A DNA stretch of 64,000 bases from Xenoacremonium recifei (lineage: Eukaryota > Ascomycota > Sordariomycetes > Hypocreales > Nectriaceae), in the NCBI GenBank assembly GCA_012184525.1, contig WOFQ01000044.1, positions 62,001 through 126,000 on the forward strand, read 5' to 3'. This document shows, in pieces, positions 22,053-31,234 of this stretch (position 1 is the first letter of the stretch; the number at the start of each line of letters is the position of its first letter). The notes below the pieces were generated by a model. The model saw nothing but the letters and a program-made list of their open reading frames with translations, made no database searches and was not told the origin of the DNA. The translations under genes and the position numbers were made by a program.

Positions 22053-23252
22053 ATGGTTCGCATCGCTCCCTGGGCCACCGTGGCCATGGCTTCTTTTGCG
22101 CAGGCCAGCGTCCTGGATAAGCTCCAAGACCGAGGTGACTACGAGTGCTGTCCTTGTTCTGAAGGCGGCAAGCCTCATACCATTACCATCACTGAACCTG
22201 CGCACCACGGCAGAACCGTCACTGTCACCTACACCGAGCCCGCCCAATCGGTACAGACCATCACTGTCACCGAGCCAGCACCATCTGGAAAGACCAAGAC
22301 CATCTACGTCAGCGAAGGCGGCCAATACGACCCACCGACGGAAACGCTTACCATTACGGAGCCCGGGAAGACCATCTATGTGACGCAGAGCGAAGACAAC
22401 GTGATTACCAAGGAGGTTACGGTGCACCCAGTACCCCCCAAGTCACCTGGCTCTCAGTCACCTCAGACCATCACAATCGCGGATGAGTACCCAGAACCTA
22501 CTGGCGATGGCGGTTACCAGGTTGTGACCAAGACGCTGGTGTACGGCGGCGGCGGCGGCGACAAGGTTGAGACGGTCACCATCGAAGGCGACGGGGGCAA
22601 GAAGACCATCACCCTCACGGCACCCGGTGAGCACGTCACCACCAAGACGGTGACTGGTCACAATGGCGAGACATCCTGCTACACAGTCGTTGTCAAGCCC
22701 GAGCCAACGGTTAAGACTGTCACCCTTGGAAACGGAAAGGTGGTCACCAAGACTGTCACGAACAACAACTACATCACCGTCACCTCTCCCCCTCGTGTGC
22801 AGACCGTCACCCAGGAGGTCAAGAGCCTTGAGACTGTCACCAAGACAGTAACGGTGGCTGGCGGAGACATCGAGATCCAGGTCATTGTCATCGACCCTGT
22901 GACGGGTGTGAAGAAGTGCCACCTTGCGGAGGAAGGCCTTCCCTGCCATCCTGGTTCCGGCGACGGCGGTTACACTTATCCCAGCGGAGGATATGCGTAC
23001 CCCAGCGGAGGGTATGCCAACCCCAGTGGATACCCGCTTCCCGTGTCCGAGGCCTGCGAATCTGTGTCGGCCTCGACGAGCATCTCGACGGTCTTCAACA
23101 CTGTGAGCGTGACAGTCAGCACTCAAATGATGAGCCAGAATGCCACTGCCACAGTGTCAGCGACGTCGACGACGGCGGGAGCTGCCTATATTCTGCCCAA
23201 GCGATCCTCACGGAAGGTCCGTGGCCAAGCGCTGCCTAAGCGCTGGTCGTGA
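22053..23252 (+). CDS. Secreted Val/Thr-rich repeat protein, cell-surface candidate
   Basis: 399 residues from the ATG at 22053. This start places an N-terminal signal peptide (MVRIAPWATVAMASFAQASV) right at the front. After a short cysteine patch (YECCPC), the body consists of irregular repeats of the type T-I/V-T-V/I-T-E-P and V-T-K-T-V-T, rich in beta-forming Thr and Val. A Tyr/Pro/Ser/Gly tandem follows at about residues 307-330, then a Ser/Thr-rich region. The tail has two LPKR sites (about residues 380-396), which look like Kex2 cleavage points. No GPI signal or transmembrane segment is evident at the C-terminus. Resemblance is to fungal surface or matrix proteins in general, with no specific family recognised. 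Role in adhesion or wall structure is inference. Confidence 0.75.
   Translation: MVRIAPWATVAMASFAQASVLDKLQDRGDYECCPCSEGGKPHTITITEPAHHGRTVTVTYTEPAQSVQTITVTEPAPSGKTKTIYVSEGGQYDPPTETLTITEPGKTIYVTQSEDNVITKEVTVHPVPPKSPGSQSPQTITIADEYPEPTGDGGYQVVTKTLVYGGGGGDKVETVTIEGDGGKKTITLTAPGEHVTTKTVTGHNGETSCYTVVVKPEPTVKTVTLGNGKVVTKTVTNNNYITVTSPPRVQTVTQEVKSLETVTKTVTVAGGDIEIQVIVIDPVTGVKKCHLAEEGLPCHPGSGDGGYTYPSGGYAYPSGGYANPSGYPLPVSEACESVSASTSISTVFNTVSVTVSTQMMSQNATATVSATSTTAGAAYILPKRSSRKVRGQALPKRWS
22977..23036 (+). repeat. Short in-frame tandem repeat (YPSGGYA units)
   Basis: Two complete 21-bp units (22977-22997 and 22998-23018) and one partial unit encode YPSGGYA, YPSGGYA and NPSGYP. It is a protein-coding repeat inside the secreted protein gene. 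Confidence 0.8.
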
Positions 23253-25631
23253 TGCAGCTGAATGACGGAGGGGGTTTGAACTGTCTTGAATATTTCTCTT
23301 TTGTGTTAATGGGCATATAACGGATACCTACCTAGATACTGTACTAATCGATGCATATTGTAATTTGAATAAAAAGAAGGGTTGTGTTCTGTTTAGACAG
23401 ACCCATTTATTAGGCTAAATCTGCGTTCGTCCACCCACTTGAAGTGTGTCTTTTGAGGTCATTCGAGTAAGTTTTGGCATCATACACTAACATAAAGATG
23501 CCTCGGATAGTGTATCAGTTGATGATTTTTGTTACTAGGGCCGAAAAAGAGGTTGTCGCCAGGCTGACAGGACGTTTGTGCGTGTCTTGAAGGCTGCTAA
23601 GATCAGATCTGCTTGCCTTCGTCAACTTGAACCAATCAGCTTGACCGTATTTGCTTGTATCTTCTTTGCCGAGGTTTCATTTCAGAGTGTATAGCATCAT
23701 TCACTAGCAGGTCTCTGCCCCTACCAAGATGTCACAACGCGGAACTAGAGCCCGCCTCTCCAATGCTTAAAATAAGGAATAGGAGAAGCTTATTGTCGAA
23801 AGCGGGCCTGACACGAGCATCAACTGGAAAGATGGGACGATGGAACATTGCTCTAGGCCTGGCTGGCTCGCCGCATTCCGAGCAAGCGCGCGCAGCCAAC
23901 GCGGGCCGAGGAGTTTTTTTTTTTAAGATTGGCTTTCGGCCCCTGGATCCTGCATAGGGACTTTACGACAGCTGGAAGAGGTGTTATACGAGATGACATG
24001 GAACTGCGCCGCGAGCAGCCAGCAACGAATGGCGGAGCGCGATGGCGGCATGTGGTTGCGGTTCTCGGCCGTGAGTGATGTTTTTTCCGCACGCGCTAGA
24101 CGGGCAGCCACACAGCCACAGGCCGGAAGGGGCTGGCAGGCACGTGCGGATGGTGGCATCTTGCGTGCTAGAGTAGAGTCCAGTCAGCAGCGTTGAAACA
24201 GCGAGCTGCGCGCAGCAGGTTTGGCCGCATGGATCAACATGGCTGCCTCCGTCTGCTGGAACTGAGTCTCATTTTTCATGTGCCCGAATTATGATTACGG
24301 GACCTGGATCTGCGCGGGCTTTGGGTCTGGGATGCCGATCGATCCTGCAAAAAGTATGGACAGGGTCCGAAACACACACAGTAGACACCTTAGTCAGCGA
24401 TCCAGGCACGCTCCCGGCACAGCCTGCCCCGTCTGGAGCGTCAATCTCGCCATTTCTCCCTTGACTCGAGCAACCCGCTACAGAACAATAGGTCACAATA
24501 GGCCATCACAGGTAGGCGTCAAAAAGCCCTAGGCTGCCACCAAGGAACCGTTGAGCCATGAGCCGTTGGATCACTAACAGCTAGGCAGAGGCTTCAGTGC
24601 GCGCGGACCGCCAGCTAATAGCTCGTATCGGACAACTCGCTCCCCCTCCACGGTTCCAGATCCTTTTGGCACAGCCTGGGCTAGAAACTGGCTGGATCCC
24701 TGGCCGGGACTGTCTTAATGACATCAAACAAGCTTCGCTCTGGCTCCACTGGCGGCAGGGATCCCGACACCCACTGGGCAGAGGTAAATTGTCACCCATG
24801 ATGATCCATGACGCTGTCTCAGGAGGGTTTGTTTGCATTGACAGGAACCACAGGAACCCGAGGGCTTGGGGCCACGAGGGAAACATCTGTGAGCCGAAGA
24901 GTAAACGCCTTCTTCAATGGGATACGGATGGCCCGCCGCACAGCCTCATGGATCCCAGGCAGTGACCATCACGAACCATCCGTCCACATTCCTTCAATGC
25001 TTCAAACAACATGCCTGACCCGCTGCCGCCGCTGCTCGTGTGGCTTGTCTTATGCTTGAACCACGCCGGGACCCAGAAGTTCCAGAACAGACCAATGATA
25101 CCGCCGCTTCGGGACCTGATCATCTGTGCCGGGTGCCGTTCTCGATGCTAGAATGGGGAGGAGGCTAAGGGGCAAGTGCAAGTCTGGCCCTACGTGGTGG
25201 AGAGCTGAGAGTCTCTAACCAGGTACATACGAGAAATCCTGGCCTGTCCTGTCCCATCCGCGCTCGTCCATGTTGATTTGAGTCTTCGGCCAGTCACTCT
25301 TCCAGTAGGCGATTAAAACAGGGCCGGCCGATGAGAACCGCTCCCTGGCATGATTTAAGCTATGCTGGTCCGCTCTTTTGTTCTCCATTCCTCTGCTATC
25401 TCTTGCCGTTTGTCTCGGGGAAGCAGCCTGGTTCAGTTTAATCTTCGGGGCTCTGGCTGGTGATACCGCAAAGGGTCGACAAAGTCGCACGGCACCACCA
25501 ACCCTAAGACTCGAGTCGTTCTTTTTACCCCTCTTCATTCATGCCTGGTCTTTGAATTTCCATCTTCGCTTTTGTCATTCGCTTTTGCGATCGAATCAAA
25601 TCAAACGACCGGCCCCAACACCGTCACGGCG
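23253..25631. other. Gene-free interval of about 2.4 kb
   Basis: The left end is the 3' UTR of the secreted protein gene, with AATAAA-like DNA near 23368. A run of T lies near 23914-23925. No coding exon, tRNA or mobile element is supported. The right end is the promoter and leader of the glycosyltransferase-like gene. Confidence 0.45.
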
Positions 25632-27084
25632 ATGATCAAGATGGGTGTTAGATCCAACCGCCACACGTTGCTGACGGTGGCCCTCTTCCTGATCCTCTTG
25701 TTCTGGATTTCCAGTCTCCGCGTGAGCAGCGTGAGGAGCAAACTGCCCGACAGAAAGTCGATCACCTCGATCCTACACCACGATGATCGCCTGAATGGCA
25801 CCCTGGAGCGGTATTGGACCTCCCAGGACAGCACGCTCTCAGCCGTGACCGACTGGGAACGTCCGCTGGAGGTCAAGAAGGTCATGGGACTGGTGTTCTA
25901 CGGGCGGCGGAATACAGTAGCGATTCTGGACTGCTACTTGAGGGTACGTTTGTGGAAAGCGGTGGTCACTGCTGTTTGTTTGCTGAATGATATGTATAGC
26001 GAAACTTGGTCAAGAATGGAGGGATGCTGGACGGTGTCATCTTCGTCGAGCGCACTAACGACGACGGCGACCTGGACCTGCTGAACAAGATGTTGCAGAG
26101 TGAGCCCGCCTACGAACGATGGCACGTCGATCTATCGGGCAAAGACAACTTTGGCAAGGGCTTCGCGGCCTCATACGAGCGGATTGAGGACGATGTTCTG
26201 TATGTCAAGATCGATGACGATATTGTGAGTTTTCTCGTCCTGTCTCGATAGACTTATGCCCCGCTAACCCTGACTTCACAGGTCTTTATGGAGGATAATG
26301 TCATCCCCTCGCTCATTCAGACTCGCCTCACCCACCCCGAATATTACGCCGTCTCGGCCAACGTGGTCAACCAGCCGCTACTTTCATGGGTGCACTGGAA
26401 TCTGGGCGCGGTCCGCCCCTACCTGCCCGAGGTCGACGACAATGGCAAGCCCCTGATGGCATCGAGAAACAAAACGGGCATTCCATGGCGGACGTCAGGG
26501 CTGCCAAACTGGCGCGGCCCGAGCAAGTTCGACGCTTCCAAGTGGAAGGCAGCTGAGGACGGCCTGCACCGCTGGCTGCCCCTTCGAGGCAAGATGGACT
26601 TTGTGCTGGACAATACTCCGGTTCAGGAGACCGAGTATGACGCCTACGGCCGTGGCTGGACAGTATGGCAAATTGGCGCCCAGGAGCATTACAGCTTCCT
26701 CGAGAACCTGGAGCGAAACGAGCTTTGGCGGTATAAGTTTGGCACGTGGGATTTCCAGTACCAGCGGATGGGCATCCAGTTCATCGCCATGATGGGGCGA
26801 GATATCAACGCGGCGAAACCTATTGAGTCAGACGACGAGAACCACTTTGCCTGCACCATGACGAAGAAGCTGGGTCGACGTGAGTCCTACTATTTTCGAA
26901 TACATATATATTTTACTGACAAACTATAGATGCCGTAGCGGACGGCCGAGGAGTCGCTGTTCACTACAGCTTCGGTGCCCAGCGCAGCGGCATGAAGTGG
27001 ACCGACGCGCTGGAGCGATACCGAACTTTTGCGGCTGAAAACATCTGTGCCCGGCCGATGCTGTGGGCACCTACGAACGACTAA
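25632..27084 (+). CDS. Type II membrane glycosyltransferase-like protein with a DDD motif
   Basis: Exons 25632-25943, 26000-26224, 26282-26879 and 26930-27084 join to 429 residues. All junctions have GT/AG ends and keep the frame. A short cytoplasmic N-terminus and one hydrophobic segment (about residues 11-28) predict a type II Golgi-style membrane protein. Residues about 100-180 form a nucleotide-sugar-transferase-like core: GLVFYGRRNTVAILDCYLR, DGVIFVERTNDD, then YVKIDDDIVFMEDN. The acidic triplet across the second intron resembles the metal- and UDP/GDP-binding DxD of GT-A enzymes. A C-terminal WTDALERYRTFAAENIC motif closes the domain. I know similar unnamed proteins in many filamentous ascomycetes. 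Sugar donor and acceptor are unknown; glycosyltransferase activity is inferred from the motif and topology. An upstream in-frame ATG at 25572 is less likely. Confidence 0.75.
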
Positions 27085-27620
27085 CAATCTTGAAGAGTTG
27101 TATAATAGAGATGAGCGGGTTTGGCAACGAATGGGTGGCTTTTTATTGTTTGGAGTTGGGGGTTTTATGACAGGTTTAGACGGAAAACGAGGCAACTGTA
27201 TTCTTACGGCTCCTTAAATGCCGACCAAATGGTAATCCAGGACGGGGGGCCTTCAGTCATGGCAAGATCTAAATGGGATCTAATCTACTATGTTTTTCCT
27301 CCGTCTCCACCGATTCCTCCCTCCTGAAGCACAGTTGTCCAGCCTCTCCCGCCTTGAAACGGGTTCACTCAAGTGGTGAAATTCTCAATTGTGGGACAAA
27401 GATGAGCAATGAGACTTAGGACTGCGTAAGAAATCTTTTCATGAATTATACCCTCAAGTCATAACTCAAAACAACAGGGACGAAACATATAATGAGAGTA
27501 ATTGTCAAACTCTGCTCCCGTTCAGCATCTCAATACGCGGTCCCCATTCTCTCATCCATAGTAACAGCAACACGCCCTATTTCACGTCAGTTTCACAACC
27601 CTCTCCCTCTCTGATAAAAC
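27085..27620. other. Convergent 3' ends of the glycosyltransferase-like and small secreted protein genes
   Basis: Only 3' UTR-type sequence is seen between the two stop codons. No RNA gene or coding exon is supported. Confidence 0.45.
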
Positions 27621-27985
27621 TCACTGCCATCCCATTCCGCAACACCCTCCACTGGAATACATCCCCGACGGACCCCAACAGTGCTTGCACTACCCCCTCG
27701 TCAGTTCAATCCTCACATCTCGAGGCACACACTCACCCGATCATCACACAACGCCGCGCCGCCGAAGCCATGGCACGAGCCCGCAGCACCACAGCCGGAC
27801 GTCGATGCCGAGGGAGCGACAAGCGCGGTTGAAGGGCTCGCCGGGGATGTTGGCGTTGGTGTGGCGGGCGGGAAGGGGATGGGTGTGAGGGAGGTTGAGA
27901 GTGCGGCGGGGGATGTTGCCGGGAGAGGAGTGGGGGAGAGGACGGCGGCGGTGGTGAGGCTCGTGAAGAGGAGGATGAGCTTCAT
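27621..27985 (-). CDS. Small secreted cysteine-rich protein
   Basis: Exons 27737-27985 and 27621-27689 (minus strand) give 105 residues. A signal peptide (MKLILLFTSLTTAAVLS) leads into a 45-residue Pro/Thr/Ser/Ala linker, then a compact domain with cysteines at 65, 71, 80, 84, 87, 98 and 99. The 47-bp intron has a GTGAGT donor, an AACTGAC branch and a GTAG acceptor. Without splicing the frame stops after seven extra residues. With splicing the second exon adds CKHCWGPSGMYSSGGCCG, which carries four of the seven cysteines. The fit of splice signals and cysteine content makes the spliced form much more likely. Size, secretion signal and Cys pattern match fungal effector-like proteins in general; no named family is recognised and the target is unknown. 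The odd cysteine count leaves one possibly free or dimer-forming. Confidence 0.65.
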
Positions 27986-28801
27986 GGTGTGAGTTGGGGC
28001 TGTTGTTGATGAGGTGAGGGAGAAGTGTTGGGAGAGGAGCTTCTTATACATCAGTGTGGATGAAAGAAAAGCCGTCTGACTGCCAGACGACATTGGAGAG
28101 TGTGACGAATCAAGCCAGTTATAAACATGCAAGTCTATTCAAAGACTATTGTAACACATGCAAAGCTCACACAAGTTTCATCCTGCTTCTTCAGTGTGAT
28201 CCGATTAACCCAAGATCTCCTTGTACGAGCATCTACTGTTACTCAGAAGGGTCGAGACTGGTCGAGACCGTCCCGGGTGTTCGGATGCGTGATACAAAGA
28301 CACAAGTGCCTGTCCGAGTTCACGCATCAGGTTGAGACTTTGTTTTACAGAGACATTGTTGTGTCGTGTTGCGCTTGGGGTAAAAGTAGATGACCTGGTG
28401 TGAATGCAGCGTGACGTCTGAGGAGCGGCGTATTACATTTTCGTCCCAGCATGCTGTGATTTGCAAATAAGCGACATCAATTTTAAACGGAAAAATACAG
28501 CAATTCTCATGGCTCACCATAAATATGTCTTTCCTGCAATATTTCTAAGGCAGTTGTCCAATTGACACAACTCTCTGGCCTTTACATCCATCCCCGGCAA
28601 ACCTTACCCTACACACACCGCCACCAGAACCTCAATTAATAGCCTCCCTATCCTATAAAAACGAGGCTATATATTTGGAAGTGCTATTAACATCTAAAAA
28701 CAATCATCCAATACACATCTAACGCTGCTGCATGCGGTTTGCCTTCCTGCTTTTCCGTCTAGCCCTCATAGTGTTCTTTACCACCCCCACCCCTCAACAA
28801 A
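27986..28801. other. Interval between the small secreted protein gene and the tRNA pair
   Basis: A plausible promoter for the secreted protein gene lies at the left. The rest becomes AT-rich toward 28500-28700, and no gene is seen before the first tRNA at 28802. Confidence 0.45.
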
Positions 28802-28881
28802 GCGTGATTGGTTTAGTGGTAAAATTCATCGTTGCCATGCGCAGCGTCGATGAGCCCTGGGTTCGATTCCCAGATCACGCA
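28802..28881 (+). tRNA. tRNA-Gly (GCC), with a 9-nt intron
   Basis: The acceptor stem GCGTGAT pairs perfectly with ATCACGC, followed by discriminator A at 28881. The D arm, the anticodon stem CATCG/CGATG with loop TTGCCAT (anticodon GCC) and the T arm CTGGG-TTCGATT-CCCAG are all intact. Compared with the copy that follows, nine bases are inserted one nucleotide 3' of the anticodon, the canonical place for a tRNA intron removed by the tRNA splicing endonuclease. Confidence 0.92.
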
Positions 28882-28890
28882 GGCCCTACA

Positions 28891-28961
28891 GCGTAATTGG
28901 TTTAGTGGTAAAATTCATCGTTGCCATCGATGAGCCCTGGGTTCGATTCCCAGATTACGCA
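28891..28961 (+). tRNA. tRNA-Gly (GCC), intronless
   Basis: A 71-nt tRNA with acceptor stem GCGTAAT/ATTACGC, anticodon loop TTGCCAT (GCC) and the same D and T arms as the copy 9 bp upstream. The acceptor stem differs from the first copy by a compensated G:C to A:T pair, so both fold. A T-rich run follows about 9 bp downstream and could terminate RNA polymerase III. Confidence 0.93.
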
Positions 28962-29330
28962 AGGAACCATTTATTTTGCCCCGAGCATCTTTTTTACTGC
29001 CCTCTATAAATGGTATGCTGCTTGAGCTGACGTCTGTCGATGGCACTATTCAGTTGGAGGAATTACTTTTTGTGGAACAGATCTTCGCTTGGGGCAGCAA
29101 TTTGTACAAGTTGGACTTGAAGATAGTAGTTAAACATTCCTCGTAAGAGACAAGCTGCAAGACTCAAACTAAGCGACGGTACAAAGAAGTTGGTGTTTTC
29201 CTGCCAATTTTCCAAATGGTATCTCACTCATTAACCCCTCGCTCAAGCACACAATTTGACGACAGAAGTCAAGTTCAACAGCACAATCACCACCTCCCTG
29301 TGGTCACAGCAAGTAGAAGGAGCCCTACGT
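28962..29330. other. Interval between the tRNA pair and the 3' end of the sugar transporter gene
   Basis: No gene is seen. The TTTATTTT run at about 28970-28977 may end the tRNA transcript. The remainder is 3' flanking DNA of the transporter on the minus strand. Confidence 0.4.
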
Positions 29331-31234
29331 TCAGGCATCGCTCTTCCCGCTGTACACTTGGGCGAGGTGAGGATCCTCCTCATGGCGCGCGAGCTGGGTC
29401 TCCTTCTCGACCTGGTGCAAGTCGATATGAGCAACAACATTGTCGTCGCCATCGAAGATACGCGCAATCTCCTCCAGGGTCGGGCCTTTGGTCTCGACGT
29501 AGAAGAAGTAGACGAAGACGAGCTCGACAAAGTCCCAGAGGGTGTAGAAGAGCATGAAATTCCAGTGGTGCGGCAGGTTGTCCCAGGCCAACACGTTGGT
29601 TTGGCTGTGGAGTGCGATTAGTTTTTTGCAGCTGAAAGGGACACGAATAAGGGGCATGGGACTCACTTTCCGATGGCTAAGATGGCCTGAACGGTAATGT
29701 TCATGATCATCATACCCTTGGCACGGAGATGGAAGGGAAGAATCTCGAGGCAGTAGCCAACAAGTAGACCAGAGAAGCCGATATCGTAGAAGATACCAAA
29801 GACCCAGACGAAGACGATCTGAGCATAGCCGGAGCCGGTGTTGGTGTACTTGACGCCGCCATCAGGCTCGTCCTTGGTAGGAGGTGTAGAAACAGCCGAA
29901 TTTTCGTACACGGCGCCGACAATGGTCCAGCAGACGAAGGCGACGACCATGCCGGAGATTGCAGTCAGGAAAAGGGGACGGCGGCCGAAGCGGTCGACGG
30001 TGGTGGCGGCAAGAATAGAGACGGAAAGATCCAGAATGGTCTTTCCAGTAGAAAGCTTCACAGAGCAACTATCAGTAAGATCTGAAACGATCGAGAAAGG
30101 CGCGACTTACACCAAGCTTCTTGTTTTGGCCCGTGATACCAGCACCCTCGTAGATGATGTTGAGGTAGTTGGAGAACAGGGCATTGCCAGAGTACTGAGA
30201 AATGATACCGAGAGAGATGATGATGGCTAGCCTCCATCGGTTGCCCTTAGTCCTGAGGAAGTCGATATAGCTCGTAGCCTTCTTGGCGTCTCGTTCGGCC
30301 TGAATGGTCTCCTTGATTTCTCGGTACTGGAACTGAACTGTCGCATTGTTGACGTCGCCACCAGCATGGTGCTTAGCCAAAACTTCAAGGGCCTTCTCCG
30401 ACTTGTCCTTGTTGACGAGGTATCGAGGAGACTCGGGAATCCACCAGATACCCAAAAGCTGGATGATGGAGGGAACAGCCTGGATAAAGGCAATAGATCG
30501 CCACGACCACTCGCTGTTGATGCTGGCAGTGCCCCAACCAATGCAAGAGACGACTAAACATTGTCAGAGCTATGCCAAAAAGACGCTCAATGGTAAACAG
30601 GAAAGTCTTACCCAGAGAACCCAAGTTCCAGAGACAGTTGTACACTGCAGTCAGAGGGCCACGATGTTGAGGATGGCAGATCTCAGTGAGTAGCATAGGA
30701 GATGCCATCTGGGCCATCGAGTTGCCGAATCCAAGCACGAAACGACCAGCAAGATACACTGAATCGGCGTCAGATCAACTGCTTATAACTAGCAAGTTGG
30801 GTATTGGACTTACTTCCGTAGCCGTTGCAAAAGGCAGAAACAAAGGAGCCCAGAACCATGATCACACAGCCGATGATGATGGTAGGCTTTCGGCCAAAGC
30901 CATCAGCCATATAGGGCACGATGAAGAAAGAAACGATGGAACCGATGTTGAACATATTGATCAAGATACCCAGCTTGTTGGCGTTCTTGGACTGCGGGAA
31001 GTACTCGGTCCATTTATCCATTTGCTGGGAGGTGTTGAGCATCATTCCATCGTAGCCGGTAGTGGCCGAGGCAATCAGCAGGAAGATGCTGAGGAAGTAG
31101 AGCTTCCGTAGATGAGGCTCCTTGTACCAGATGACTTTCTTGAACCTTGGCACCTCGACTGTGTCCGTGTCAAGGTCATCGCCCACATGCGTTCGAACAG
31201 GGGCCTTGCTGGCCAGAGGCGCGATTCTGACCAT
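29331..31234 (-). CDS. MFS sugar transporter, lactose-permease-like
   Basis: Exons 30814-31234, 30612-30758, 30111-30553, 29667-30055 and 29331-29604 (minus strand) join to 557 residues. Sugar-porter signatures appear in order: ADGFGRKPT after the second helix, RFVLGFGNS, PESPRYLV before the central loop, DRFGRRPLFL and VETKGPTLEE after the last helix. Twelve hydrophobic segments fit a plasma-membrane proton-sugar symporter. The segment around MNTSQQMDKWTEYF and the NQTNVLAWDN region resemble fungal lactose/hexose permeases. Substrate cannot be fixed from sequence. Four introns have consensus donors. The fourth exon uses an unusual GAAG acceptor (the TAG nine bases upstream would break the frame), so that junction is the least certain. 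Three CreA-type boxes lie 220-270 bp upstream. Confidence 0.87.

Noticed and set aside
22458..23126. 222-codon open frame on the minus strand
   Set aside because: Shadow of the secreted repeat protein; no start context or family features.
24597..24965. 122-codon open frame on the plus strand
   Set aside because: No family resemblance, no splice-linked partner and no signal or domain; best explained as chance.
30056..30068. TAG acceptor for exon 4 of the sugar transporter
   Set aside because: Although it is a better-looking acceptor, it shifts the frame and destroys the conserved DRFGRRPLF motif.
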